A stretch of DNA of 64,000 bases, from contig NZ_BBZI01000005.1 in the NCBI RefSeq assembly GCF_008974245.1, forward strand, positions 406,180 through 470,179, read 5' to 3'. Of the stretch, positions 28,995 to 37,579 are shown piece after piece (the stretch's first letter is position 1; every line of letters starts with the position of its first letter). The position numbers and the translations under genes are program-made. Below the pieces are notes generated by a model, which was not told where the DNA came from, made no database searches, and was given only the letters and a program-made list of their open reading frames with translations. This DNA is from Streptomyces abyssomicinicus. Lineage in GTDB: Bacteria; Actinomycetota; Actinomycetes; Streptomycetales; Streptomycetaceae.

Positions 28995-30545
28995 TCAGGC
29001 GATGCGGGCGTCCGCGTCCCGGGCGACGGCCGCTTCCGCCGCTTCCGGCGCGTCCGCCGCTTGCGCGCCGGAGGGCCGGCCGACCGCCTTGGTGAAGCGC
29101 AGCGGAGCGTCCTCGATCGGGGCGCTCCGGAGCATGGCGCGGTCGCGGTAGTAGTGGTTCCACAACCGCCACGGGGCACGGGTGCCCTGGCGCGGCATGA
29201 CCTCGTCGGCGCGGGTGATGTAGCCGGAGGTCAGCGCCTCGCCCATGACGGAGAACGGTGAGCGGTCGCCGTCGGAGGCCACCGGGGTCGCGATGTCGTG
29301 CCCGTGGCGGCGCATGTGCGCCAGCAGGCGGGCGGTCCAGTCGGCGGCGAGGTCCGCCTTCAGCGTCCAGGAGGCGTTGGTGTAGCCGATGACGAGGGAC
29401 ATGTTCGGTACCCCCTCGAGCATGACGGCCTTGTAGAGGACGCGGTTCCTGACGTCCACCGGGCGGCCGTCGACGGTCACCTCCATGCCGCCCATGAGGC
29501 GGACGTTGAGGCCCGTCGCGGTGACGACGATGTCGGCCTTGAGTTCCTCACCGGACCTCAGGCGGACGCCGTCGGCGGTGAACGTGTCGATGTGGTCGGT
29601 GGCGATGGACGCCTTGCCGCTCCTGAGCGCCTTGAACAGGTCGCCGCCGGGGACGACGCACAGCCGCTGGTCCCAGGGCTTGTACGTGGGGCTGAAGTGA
29701 CGCATGTCGACGCCCTTGCCCGCCTGGGCCCGGACGAGAGAGAGGAGCGTCCTGCGGGCCAGGCGGGGGAACCGGCGGCAGAAGGCGTAACTCCCGCGCT
29801 GCAGGGCGATGTTGCGACCCCGGACGAGCTTGTACGTCAGCCGGTCGGGGGCGCGCAGCTTCTGCAGGACCGAGGTCAGCGGGTCGGTCTTGGGGAGGGT
29901 GAGGACGTAGGTGGGCGAGCGCTGCAGCATGGTGACGCTCGCGGCGGTGCCGGCCATCGCGGGCAGCAGGGTGATGGCGGTGGCGCCGGAGCCGACGACG
30001 ACGACGTGCTTGCCGCCGTGGTCGAGGCCCTCCGGCCACTGCTGGGGGTGGACGAGTGTGCCCCGGTAGTCGGCCTCTCCGGGGAACTCGGGGCGGTACG
30101 GCTCGTCGTAGTCGTAGTAGCCGGTCGCGCCGATGAGGTAGCCGGCACTGTACGACTCGCGTTCGCCGGTGCCCTCGTCCTCCACCTCGACGCTCCAACG
30201 CCCGGTGTCGCGCGAGAAGTCGGCGCTGATCGCGCGGCGGCCGAAGCGGATGCGGTCCAGGATGCCGCCGTCGGCCGCGGCGTCCTCCACGTACTGCCGG
30301 ATCCGCGCGCCGTCGGCGAGGATGCGCGCGTCGCGCCAGGGGCGGAAGCCGAACCCGAAGGTGGGCATGTCGGAGTCCGAGCGGATCCCGGGGTACCGGA
30401 AGAGGTCCCATGTCCCGCCCACCCGGGCGCGGCGCTCGAGCACGACGAGTGAGCCGCCGGGATTGCCGCGCAGGACATGGTGTGCGGCGCTGATGCCGGA
30501 TATGCCGGCGCCGACGACCAGGACGTCGACGTGCTGCTGCTCCAT
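28995..30545 (-). CDS. Flavin-containing Baeyer-Villiger monooxygenase
   Basis: A 516-aa class B flavoprotein monooxygenase. FAD motif VDVLVVGAGISGISAAHHVL, RRARVGGTWDLFRYPGIRSDSDM, the BVMO fingerprint YRGTLVHPQQWP (matching F/YxGxxxHxxxWP), NADPH motif VVVVGSGATAITLLPAMA and a C-terminal ATG motif VVTATGLNV are all present. It inserts oxygen next to a ketone or oxidises a heteroatom using NADPH and O2. It is close to the EthA/MymA group of mycobacteria. It is the first gene of the oxygenase unit; a promoter-like TAAATT (30671-30676) and two palindromes lie upstream. Substrate unknown. Confidence 0.87.
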   Translation of the reverse strand: MEQQHVDVLVVGAGISGISAAHHVLRGNPGGSLVVLERRARVGGTWDLFRYPGIRSDSDMPTFGFGFRPWRDARILADGARIRQYVEDAAADGGILDRIRFGRRAISADFSRDTGRWSVEVEDEGTGERESYSAGYLIGATGYYDYDEPYRPEFPGEADYRGTLVHPQQWPEGLDHGGKHVVVVGSGATAITLLPAMAGTAASVTMLQRSPTYVLTLPKTDPLTSVLQKLRAPDRLTYKLVRGRNIALQRGSYAFCRRFPRLARRTLLSLVRAQAGKGVDMRHFSPTYKPWDQRLCVVPGGDLFKALRSGKASIATDHIDTFTADGVRLRSGEELKADIVVTATGLNVRLMGGMEVTVDGRPVDVRNRVLYKAVMLEGVPNMSLVIGYTNASWTLKADLAADWTARLLAHMRRHGHDIATPVASDGDRSPFSVMGEALTSGYITRADEVMPRQGTRAPWRLWNHYYRDRAMLRSAPIEDAPLRFTKAVGRPSGAQAADAPEAAEAAVARDADARIA

Positions 30546-30710
30546 CGCGGAAGGTCCTCGCTCTCGCTCGTGGGCCCTGGGAAGACAGGGACGGAAGGCG
30601 CAACGCCGGTGGAGGCGTCGGTGGTTGATCGGACACGTGGCCGTGCGGCTCTCCTGCACGCGGTACTCGCAATTTACCTGCGACGCCCTGTTTCAGATAC
30701 CGCCGGTAAC

Positions 30711-30750
30711 GTGACGCGGGTCACATGATGGCCGGTCATCGGTGATCACC
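30711..30750. promoter_or_regulatory. Paired palindromes upstream of the BVMO operon
   Basis: GTGACGCGGGTCAC (30711-30724, arms GTGAC/GTCAC) and the perfect GGTGATCACC (30741-30750) lie in the 331-base gap between the BVMO gene and the DUF429 gene. A weaker ATGA-N7-TCAT sits between them. They lie just upstream of a TATCTG / 17 bp / TAAATT minus-strand promoter, so they could bind the TetR protein. The rest of the gap (30546-30876) shows only GC-rich sequence and GGGAGGAG before the next gene. Confidence 0.4.
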
Positions 30751-30876
30751 CATCAGCCGGTGGAGCTCTACGGCCGGGGGGCACCGGCGCGGAAGGCCGC
30801 GCCGCCACCTGGCCGGGTCCTGTCCCGGCGGGGACTGCTACGTTGCGGCGGTCCGGTGCGCGGGAGGAGAAGCGGG

Positions 30877-31554
30877 ATGGACGTCCTCGGGGTCGACGCC
30901 TGCGGCAAGCAGGGGTGGGTGGGCATCAGGCTCACGGACGGCGCGTACGCGGGCAGCCTGGTCGATCTCCGGCTGGAGAGCCTGGTGGCGCGCGCGGGCG
31001 ACGTGGACGCCGTCGCGGTCGACATGCCGTTGGGGCTGGTGGAGCGGGGCTGGCGTGCCGCGGACCTCGCGGCCAAGGCACTGCTGGAGGTGCGGCGCCA
31101 CAGCCTCTTCCTCGTCGCGCCGAGGACGGCGTGGCAGGAGCAGCACTACACGGCGGCCGCCGACCGCTGCCAGGAGCTCACCGGCAACCGGCTCACCCAG
31201 CAGGCGTGGGCGCTCAGGCCGAAGCTGCTGGAGGCGCGAGCGTGCTGGCTCGCGGACGGGCGGACGCACGAGGTGCACCCCGAACTGTCCTTCCGCGCGC
31301 TGGCCGACGGGGTGCCGCCGGCGTACGCCAAGAAGACCTGGCGCGGCCAGAACCTGCGGCGCGCCCTGCTCGCCGAGGCCGGGATCGTGCTGCCGGACGA
31401 GATCGGCGAGGCGGACCGCGTCCCCGTCGACGACGTGCTCGACGCCGCGGCGGCGGCGTGGTCGGCGCACCGGATCGCGCTCGGGACGGCGAAGCGGCTG
31501 CCCGAGACCCCCGAACGGGACGCGGAGGGGCGACCCGTGGAGATCAGGTACTGA
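30877..31554 (+). CDS. DUF429 family protein (RNase H-like fold)
   Basis: A 225-aa cytoplasmic protein of the DUF429 type: MDVLGVDACGKQGWVGIRL, VDAVAVDMPLGL, AAKALLEVRRHSLFLVAPRTAW, EVHPELSFRALADG, then DDVLDAAAAAWSAHRIALG at the end. The Asp and Glu residues in these segments match the acidic positions of the RNase-H-like fold assigned to the family. No biochemical role is established. GGGAGGAG precedes the ATG. It stands alone and is convergent with the inhibitor gene at 31650. Confidence 0.82.
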   Translation: MDVLGVDACGKQGWVGIRLTDGAYAGSLVDLRLESLVARAGDVDAVAVDMPLGLVERGWRAADLAAKALLEVRRHSLFLVAPRTAWQEQHYTAAADRCQELTGNRLTQQAWALRPKLLEARACWLADGRTHEVHPELSFRALADGVPPAYAKKTWRGQNLRRALLAEAGIVLPDEIGEADRVPVDDVLDAAAAAWSAHRIALGTAKRLPETPERDAEGRPVEIRY

Positions 31555-31649
31555 CGGGTGCCGCCCGCGGCTCGGGCCGGCCGGGCGGCCACATCCCGCC
31601 GTCCACCCTCGAAGTGCGGGCGGACGGCGGGTTGGTCACATCGGTCGGC

Positions 31650-32021
31650 TCAGCCTCCGCAGCCGCTGACCGAGATGGAGGACACCGCGTTGTCGTACAG
31701 GAACAGGAGTTCCTGCTTCCCGCCGGCCGGGATGCTGAAGTAGTAGCCGTGGTGGTCGATGTCGGTCCAGATGCAGACCTGATCGTTGCTGAGGTTCCAC
31801 ACCGAGCTGGCCCGGTCGTTCCACGCCCAGCCGATGTTGAGGATGTCCGCCGGTTCGAGCGCAAGCACGTCCCCGGTGTTGTTGTGGCCGTCGAAGAGGT
31901 AGATCTTCCCCCCGATGAAGCCGTCCTTGGGGTCGGCGGCCGACGCGGTCCCCGGCGCCGCCAGTACGAGGGTGGAGGCGATGGCCGCCGCCACCGTCGC
32001 GGCCTTGACTGTCAGTCTCAT
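31650..32021 (-). CDS. Secreted peptidase inhibitor family I36 protein
   Basis: A 123-aa protein with a clear signal peptide (AATVAAAIASTLVLAAPGTASA). The beta/gamma-crystallin-like I36 domain reads GKIYLFDGHNNTGDVLALEP, NDRASSVWNLSNDQVCIWTDIDHHGYYFSIPAG and NAVSSISVSGC, with two Cys that could pair. Streptomyces relatives such as SMPI inhibit metalloproteases outside the cell; many I36 members have no tested activity. GGAAAGGACC lies before the ATG. It has no operon partner. Confidence 0.82.
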   Translation of the reverse strand: MRLTVKAATVAAAIASTLVLAAPGTASAADPKDGFIGGKIYLFDGHNNTGDVLALEPADILNIGWAWNDRASSVWNLSNDQVCIWTDIDHHGYYFSIPAGGKQELLFLYDNAVSSISVSGCGG

Positions 32022-32848
32022 GAGGGTCCTTTCCCCGTGGTGCCCGTGAAAGCGCGGTCGTCTTCGCCGCTTTCAGCGTTCGTTTCTTGAAGGCATTCGG
32101 TCGTAGGACGGTCCCCGCGCACAGGTGGTTCGCGGAGATGAGGATGGTCACAATCCTCCGAAAAGGAGGGAGCCGTGGCCTTCTCGCGGTCAACCCGATC
32201 GTTTCGGAACGGCGGCGGAATCGCGTCGGCCGCCCACCCGGACCGGCGTGGCCACATCGGGCTGTACCTGGCGGCACCTTCCGCCGGTGTTCGGTCCAGC
32301 GGGCGGCCCACGGTCTGCCGGCGCTTCGCGCCCTGGAGCCGGACCCTGTCCGGGCCAGGCTGCACCGCGCCATCCTCGACGACCACCTGATCACCGACCG
32401 GAACCGGCTGATCCGACAACTCACTGGTCCGAGGCGTTCTCCTCGGTCAGGATTCGGCCATGGACCAGCCTTGCGTGGTGCGGTGATGAGCGGGGCCCGT
32501 CCCCGAGGGGCCGTGCCGAGCTACGGGATGTCGGGGTACCGAGGGCGCTTCCGCTTGAGCTCGGCCAGGTCGCTGAGATCGATGCCCGTGGCCTTGGCAG
32601 TCGGGCGGGGACGGGACGCTCTCCCAGCACGTGGGGCGCCAGGAGGACGGGGGAGTGAGTGTGAGCCGCCGGGAGGTCGCCGGCTACGCGGGAGACGACG
32701 ACCGGCGGCTGCCGGCGACGGGATGGCGGGACTTCGGGGTGTGCGAGAGCTGAGCCGCCGTCCCCTGCCGGCGACGGCGGGTGACGGCCGGTGACGGGCG
32801 CGGTGACGGCTGTCACCGCGCCCGCCCGGGCTCACGCGGGGTACACGG
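32022..32848. other. 827-base stretch without a convincing gene
   Basis: Short frames here have no start, ribosome site or full domain. Two pieces look like decayed coding sequence: DPVRARLHRAILDDHLITDR on the plus strand (about 32341-32430) and GIDLSDLAELKRKRPRYPDI on the minus strand (ending at 32521). I could not assign either. A/T content is somewhat higher near 32060-32220, where the inhibitor gene's promoter should be. Confidence 0.5.
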
Positions 32849-33871
32849 TCAGCTGGTGCTGCAGGAGACCGTCGGCCAGGTGCTGCTGCCGTTCTTCATG
32901 ATCGTCATTCCCCAGTTGTTGCCGCTTCCGTTCGGCGTGGCCACCAGGGTCTGGCCGTCGGGGTAGGTCGCGTTGACGTTCCAGGTGGTGGCGATCTTCT
33001 CCGGGGACGGGACCCGCACGGTCACCTTCCAGGTGTTCGAGCCGGAGACCGAGACGTTGAGGTTGTACCGGTCGCTCCACGACGTGCCGGCGGAGAGGGT
33101 CGCGGTACAACCCCCGCTCGGCGGAGGCGTGGTGCCGCCGCCGCCCGATCCGTCGGGGGCGACCGCGCGGCCGGTCGACGGGGAGATCATGCCGGCGCAC
33201 AGTCCCTTGCTCGACAGGGTCTGCGCGATCCGCGGGATCGCCGCGAGGGTGTTGGCGGGCCAGTCGTGCATCAGGATGATCTGCCCGTTGGTCAGCCGGC
33301 CCGCGGCCTGGACGATGGCGTCGGTGCTGGCGTTGTTCCAGTCCTGCGAGTCGACGTCCCAGATGATCTCGGTCAGGCCGTACTTGGCCTCCACCGACTT
33401 GAGGGTCGCGTTGGTCTCGCCGTAGGGCGGCCGGAACAGCTTCGGGGTGCCGCCGCCGGCGCTCGCGATGGCCTGCTGGGTCCGGGAGATCTGCGAGTCC
33501 ATGGACGCCTGGGAGAGCTGGGTCATGTGCGGGTGGTCCCAGCTGTGGTTGCCGACCCACATGCCGGCGTCGACCTGGGCACGGACCTGGGAGCTGTTGG
33601 ACGCCGCGTAGTTGCCCTGGTTGAACATGGTCGCCCGTAAGCCGTTCTGCTTGAGGGCGTTGAGGAGGGCGGGCGTCTGGCCGGACGGGCCGTCGTCGAA
33701 GGTGAGCCCGACGTAGCCGTTGCAGGCGGTCGCCCGGTCCGGGGCGGCCTGGGAGGGGCCGGCGGCCAGCGTGGTGGTGGCCGCCGCGGCCAGGGCGACG
33801 GCGGCGAGCGCGCCCAGTGCGGAGCGGAGCCCTGCTGTGGAACGAAGCGCGGGAACGCGTGCGAAACGCAT
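32849..33871 (-). CDS. Secreted CE4 polysaccharide deacetylase with CBM2 (acetyl-xylan esterase type)
   Basis: A 340-aa exported enzyme. After the signal peptide comes a CE4 domain with the full NodB set: [41 protein letters not shown] and IILMHDW, so the metal site (Asp/His/His) is complete. A Gly/Thr/Pro linker leads to a C-terminal CBM2 cellulose/xylan-binding module with paired Cys ([20 protein letters not shown] to VSCSTS). It resembles S. lividans AxeA, which removes acetyl groups from xylan. It stands alone here but fits the plant-wall theme to its right. Chitin-oligosaccharide deacetylase is the main alternative. Confidence 0.85.
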   Translation of the reverse strand: MRFARVPALRSTAGLRSALGALAAVALAAAATTTLAAGPSQAAPDRATACNGYVGLTFDDGPSGQTPALLNALKQNGLRATMFNQGNYAASNSSQVRAQVDAGMWVGNHSWDHPHMTQLSQASMDSQISRTQQAIASAGGGTPKLFRPPYGETNATLKSVEAKYGLTEIIWDVDSQDWNNASTDAIVQAAGRLTNGQIILMHDWPANTLAAIPRIAQTLSSKGLCAGMISPSTGRAVAPDGSGGGGTTPPPSGGCTATLSAGTSWSDRYNLNVSVSGSNTWKVTVRVPSPEKIATTWNVNATYPDGQTLVATPNGSGNNWGMTIMKNGSSTWPTVSCSTS

Positions 33872-34004
33872 GGGGGGATGTCCCTTTCTCCGTGACGAAG
33901 GACAGCCGGGACCGATGGCCCGGCCGTGGAACGGGAGTCGGCGGCGCGCCGCTGTACACGGCGCGCCGGAACCACCGACAGTGTGAACCGGCCTGCGCCG
34001 GGAT

Positions 34005-34035
34005 TGTCAACGCTTTCGGAGTGGAATTCGAAAGC
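34005..34035 (-). promoter_or_regulatory. Promoter and inverted repeat of the deacetylase gene
   Basis: TTGACA (34010-34005) is a perfect -35. Directly upstream is GCTTTCG/CGAAAGC (34012-34018 and 34029-34035, 10-base loop), the kind of site bound by LacI-family sugar regulators. A weak -10 (TTCACA) lies 17 bases beyond. The rest of the 375-base gap 33872-34246 holds only the hairpin at 34131. Confidence 0.45.
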
Positions 34036-34130
34036 TTCGCTTCGCTCAAGTGTGCCGTCACGAGACGTAGTTGCTGGTGAGAGCGGTGGGTGCGGCGCGA
34101 ATTTCACGGTGGATCGAAAAGCGTGGCGGT

Positions 34131-34188
34131 ATGCGGCGCCGTCCGGTGTTTATTGGCGCGAATGTTTCGAACCGGAAAGGCGCCGCAT
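34131..34188. terminator. Large hairpin after the sugar-isomerase operon
   Basis: ATGCGGCGCC (34131-34140) and GGCGCCGCAT (34179-34188) form a perfect 10-bp outer stem. TCCGG/CCGGA pairs inside it, closing a loop of about 26 bases. On the minus strand the sequence CTTTTC follows. It lies 59 bases beyond the stop at 34247. Confidence 0.5.
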
Positions 34189-34246
34189 CCGTGCCACGCG
34201 GGAACGTGCGGGGGTGTTCAGTGATGTCCGCGGGTTTCCCGGAGCG

Positions 34247-35098
34247 TCACAGGACGTGGGCCGCGTACCGCTCCATCACCTCGGTGAGCACCTCGGAGCC
34301 GTCCCGGGCCCAGAGGCCCTCGTTGAAGATCTCCACCTCGATCGGTCGTCCGGCGTAGCCCGCGGCGTCGACCAGTTCGCGCAGCCGGCGCATGTCCACG
34401 CAGCCGTCGCCGAGTTGACCGCGGCCCAGCAGCACGCCGGCGGGCAGCGGGGTCACCCAGTCGGCGACCTGGAAGGCCGCGATGCGGCCGCCGTCGGGAC
34501 CGGCCGCCCCGGCCTGCCGGATCCGGGCCTCCACCGTGTCGTCCCACCAGATGTGGTACGCGTCGACGACGACGCCCACCTCCTCGACCGGGAAGCGTTC
34601 GGCGAGGTCCAGGGCCTGACCCAGGGTGGAGACCACGCAGCGGTCGGAGGCGAACATCGGGTGCAGCGGTTCGATCGCGAGACGCACCCCGCGCTCGCGG
34701 GCGTACGGCGCCAGCTCGGCCAGCGCGTCCGCGATGCGCTCGCGCGCACCGTGCGGGTCGCGGTCCCCGGCGGGCAGCCCGCCCGAGACCAGGACCAGGG
34801 TCCCGGTGGCGAGGGCGGCCGCCTCGTCGATCGCTGCCCGGTTGTCGTCGAGGGCGGCGGCGCGCTCACCGGGGCCGGTCGCGGTGAGGAAGCCGCCGCG
34901 GCACAGGCTGGTGACGGTGAGGCCCGCCTCGCGCACCAGCCGCGCGGCGCGCTCCACCCCGTACTCCTGGACGGGCGCGCGCCACAGGCCAATTCGCGCC
35001 ACCCCCGCCTTGCGGCAGCCCTCGACCAGTTCGGGGAGGGACCACTGCTTGACGGTCTCCTGGTTGATGCTGAACCTCGAGAGATCGACGTCGGTCAC
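34247..35098 (-). CDS. Sugar phosphate isomerase/epimerase family TIM-barrel protein
   Basis: A 283-aa xylose-isomerase-like TIM barrel: SINQETVKQWSLPELVEGCRKAGVARIGLWR, LVSGGLPAGDRDPHGARERI, RLAIEPLHPMFASDRCVVSTL (Glu and His ligands), VVDAYHIWWDDTVEARI, and IEVEIFNEGLWARDGSEVL. The metal-binding Glu, Asp/His and Glu positions are present, so it is probably an active isomerase, epimerase or C-C lyase on a keto sugar or sugar acid. The GTG start overlaps the stop of the DUF993 gene (GTGA), making it the last of three coupled genes. The substrate is not known. Confidence 0.8.
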   Translation of the reverse strand: MTDVDLSRFSINQETVKQWSLPELVEGCRKAGVARIGLWRAPVQEYGVERAARLVREAGLTVTSLCRGGFLTATGPGERAAALDDNRAAIDEAAALATGTLVLVSGGLPAGDRDPHGARERIADALAELAPYARERGVRLAIEPLHPMFASDRCVVSTLGQALDLAERFPVEEVGVVVDAYHIWWDDTVEARIRQAGAAGPDGGRIAAFQVADWVTPLPAGVLLGRGQLGDGCVDMRRLRELVDAAGYAGRPIEVEIFNEGLWARDGSEVLTEVMERYAAHVL

Positions 35099-36255
35099 TG
35101 GTCCACCCCGTACACCGAGAGCAGGTTCCGCATCCGGGTCCCGGCGAGCGCCGGGTCGGGGAACAGGCCGATCCCGTCGGCCAGTTCGTACGCGCGCGCC
35201 AGGTGCGGCAGCGAGCGGGCCGACTGGAGGCCGCCCACCATGGCGAAGTGGTCCTGGTGGCCCGCGAGCCAGGCCAGGAACACCACGCCCGTCTTGTAGA
35301 AGCGGGTGGGCGCGGCGAACAGGTGCCGGGCCAGCTCCACGGTCGGGTCGAGGACCTCCCGGAAGCCCGCCGCGTCGCCCGTGTCCAGTACCCGTACGGC
35401 CCGCGCGGCGAGCGGCGCCAGCGGGTCGAACACGCCGAGCAGCGCGTGGCTGAAGCCCCGCTCGTCGCCCTCGATCAGCTCCGGGTAGTGGAAGTCGTCG
35501 CCGGTGTAGCAGCGCACCCCGTCCGGAAGCCGCCGCCGCAGCGCGACCTCCCGGCCGGCGTCCAGCAGCGACACCTTGACGCCGTCGACCTTGTCCGGAT
35601 GGGAGGCGACGACCTCCAGGAAGGCGTCGGTGGCCGCGTCCAGGTCGTCGCCGCCCCAGTAGCCCTCCAGCGCCGGATCGAACATCGGGCCGAGCCAGTG
35701 CAGGACCACCGGCTCGGACGCCTGCCGCAGCAGCGCGCCGTACACCTCCAGGTAGTCCTCCGGGCCCTTCGCGGCGGCGGCCAGCGCCCGCGAGGCCATC
35801 AGCACCGCCTGCGCGCCGGCCTCCTCGACGACGGCGAGCTGCTCCTCGTACGCGGCGCGCACCTCGCCGAGGGACGCTCCGGGCACGGTGAGCTGGTCGG
35901 TGCCGACACCGCAGGCGACGTGCCCGCCGACGGCCTTCGCCTCGGCGGCGCTGCGGCGGATCAGCTCGCGGGCGCCCGCCCAGTCCAGGCCCATGCCGCG
36001 CTGCGCGGTGTCCATGGCCTCGGCGACGCCCAGCCCGTGGGACCACAGGTGGCGGCGGAAGGCGAGGGTGGCGTCCCAGTCGACGACGGCCGGGCCGTCC
36101 GGGGTGGTGTCGGCGTACGGGTCGGCGACCACGTGGGCCGCGGCGAGGACCGTGCGGGAGACGAGCGGCGTGCCGTCCGCCGTGAGGTCCGCGGGCGTCG
36201 TGCGCGGCGTGTAGGGGGCGGTCCCCCCGTCCGGGCGGGGCAGCAGGATCGTCAC
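35095..36255 (-). CDS. DUF993 family protein (dihydrodipicolinate synthase/aldolase superfamily)
   Basis: A 386-aa TIM-barrel protein. The Schiff-base region reads KVDGVKVSLLD, with Lys227 in the place of the family's catalytic Lys, and YTGDDFHYPELI follows. The usual Tyr-containing strand is replaced by VVLHWLGPMFDPALEGYWG, so the chemistry may differ from classic DapA or NanA. The aldolase superfamily makes or breaks C-C bonds, or dehydrates, via an imine with a 2-keto acid. GTG overlaps the stop of the Gfo/Idh gene and its own stop overlaps the isomerase start. Function is not established for DUF993. Confidence 0.8.
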   Translation of the reverse strand: MTILLPRPDGGTAPYTPRTTPADLTADGTPLVSRTVLAAAHVVADPYADTTPDGPAVVDWDATLAFRRHLWSHGLGVAEAMDTAQRGMGLDWAGARELIRRSAAEAKAVGGHVACGVGTDQLTVPGASLGEVRAAYEEQLAVVEEAGAQAVLMASRALAAAAKGPEDYLEVYGALLRQASEPVVLHWLGPMFDPALEGYWGGDDLDAATDAFLEVVASHPDKVDGVKVSLLDAGREVALRRRLPDGVRCYTGDDFHYPELIEGDERGFSHALLGVFDPLAPLAARAVRVLDTGDAAGFREVLDPTVELARHLFAAPTRFYKTGVVFLAWLAGHQDHFAMVGGLQSARSLPHLARAYELADGIGLFPDPALAGTRMRNLLSVYGVDQ

Positions 36256-37415
36256 AGCGTCAGCTCCGGGACGTCCAGGCGGCGGCCCTCGGCCGAGGAG
36301 CGCAGCCCGAGTTCGGCGAGCTGCACGCCGCGCGCGCCGGCCAGCAGGTCCCAGGTGTACGGCTCGTCGAGGAACACGTGCCGCAGGAACAGTTCCCACT
36401 GGGCCTTGAAGCCGTTGTCGAACCCGGCCCCCGGCGCGAGGTTGTCGGGCACCTCCTGCCACTGGTCGCGGAAGGCCTCGGTGACCGGCAGGTCGGGGTT
36501 CCACACGGGCTTGGGTGTGGCGGAGCGGTGCTGGACGCGGCAGTTCCGCAGCCCCGCGACGGCGGAGCCGTGCGTGCCGTCGACCTGGAACTCGACCAGC
36601 TCGTCGCGGTGGACCCGCACCGCCCAGGAGGAGTTGATCTGGGCCACGGCCCCGCCCTCCAGCTGGAAGACGCCGTACGCGGCGTCGTCGGCGGTGGCGG
36701 AGTAGGGCTTGCCGTTCTCGTCCCAGCGCCGCGGGACGTGGGTGGTGGCCAGGGCCTGGACGGAGGTGACCCGGCCGAAGAGCTCGTGGAGCACGTACTC
36801 CCAGTGCGGGAACATGTCGGTGACGATGCCGCCGCCGTCCTCGGCGCGGTAGTTCCAGCTCGGACGCTGGGCCTCCTGCCAGTCGCCCTCGAAGACCCAG
36901 TAGCCGAACTCGCCGCGTACCGAGAGGATCTCCCCGAAGAAGCCGCCGTCGACGAGGCGCTTCAGCTTGAGCAGGCCCGGCAGGAAGATCTTGTCCTGGA
37001 CGACGCCGTGCTTGACGCCGGCGTCGCGCGCCAGCCGGGCCAGCTCCAGCGCGGCGTCCAGGGAGGTCGCGGTGGGCTTCTCGACGTACAGGTGCTTGCC
37101 CGCGGCGACGGCCTTGCGGACGGCCTCCACGCGGGCGGAGGTGATCTGGGCGTCGAAGTAGACGTCGACGGTGTCGTCGGCGAGGACGGCGTCCAGGTCG
37201 GTGGACCACTCGGTCAGGCCGTGCCGTCCGGCGATCTCGCGCAGGGCGTCCTCACGGCGGCCGACCAGGACGGGCTCGGGCCACAGCACCGTGCCGTCGC
37301 CGAGGTCGAGGCCGCCCTGTTCGCGCAGGGCCAGGACGGAGCGGACCAGGTGCTGGCGGTATCCCATCCGTCCGGTGACGCCGTTCATGGCGATGCGCAC
37401 TGTTCTGCGTGTCAC
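36252..37415 (-). CDS. Gfo/Idh/MocA family NAD(P)-dependent oxidoreductase
   Basis: A 387-aa sugar dehydrogenase-like protein. The Rossmann N-terminus starts RRTVRIAMNGVTGRMGYRQHL. The cofactor/catalytic motif LYVEKPTATSL includes the family's EKP. The C-terminal beta-sheet domain contains GGGIVTDMFPHWEYVLHELFG and FELEGGAV-like FQLEGGAVAQINSSWAV. GAAGGGAAG precedes the GTG start. It heads a three-gene unit and would oxidise a hydroxyl of the incoming sugar or sugar acid before the partners isomerise and cleave it. A perfect LacI-type palindrome lies 150 bases upstream. Confidence 0.85.
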   Translation of the reverse strand: MTRRTVRIAMNGVTGRMGYRQHLVRSVLALREQGGLDLGDGTVLWPEPVLVGRREDALREIAGRHGLTEWSTDLDAVLADDTVDVYFDAQITSARVEAVRKAVAAGKHLYVEKPTATSLDAALELARLARDAGVKHGVVQDKIFLPGLLKLKRLVDGGFFGEILSVRGEFGYWVFEGDWQEAQRPSWNYRAEDGGGIVTDMFPHWEYVLHELFGRVTSVQALATTHVPRRWDENGKPYSATADDAAYGVFQLEGGAVAQINSSWAVRVHRDELVEFQVDGTHGSAVAGLRNCRVQHRSATPKPVWNPDLPVTEAFRDQWQEVPDNLAPGAGFDNGFKAQWELFLRHVFLDEPYTWDLLAGARGVQLAELGLRSSAEGRRLDVPELTL

Positions 37416-37565
37416 GTGCTTCCCTTCGAGGAGTGGCGGGCGGTTCGCTTCCCGGCGGGCCGCGGGCCGCAGGCCGCGGGCCGGGGCCGTTGGCTGTGGT
37501 CGCGGGGCCGTCCGCCGGGCGCGCGGATCGGGCGGAGCCGGTGGCCGGATCCGCGGAAGCGCCGT

Positions 37566-37579
37566 AGAAAGCGCTTTCT
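37566..37579. promoter_or_regulatory. LacI-type operator between the Gfo/Idh operon and lacI
   Basis: AGAAAGCGCTTTCT is a perfect 14-bp palindrome with the central CG of LacI/GalR operators. It lies in the 440-base divergent gap 37416-37855, which otherwise holds GC-rich low-complexity sequence. A near match, GCAAGCGCTTTCT, occurs before the sugar ABC permease genes (46130-46142). Confidence 0.75.

Noticed and set aside
34141..34190. tRNA-like TTCGAA loop
   Set aside because: GTTTCGAACC looked like a T-loop, but no acceptor, D or anticodon stems can be formed around it.
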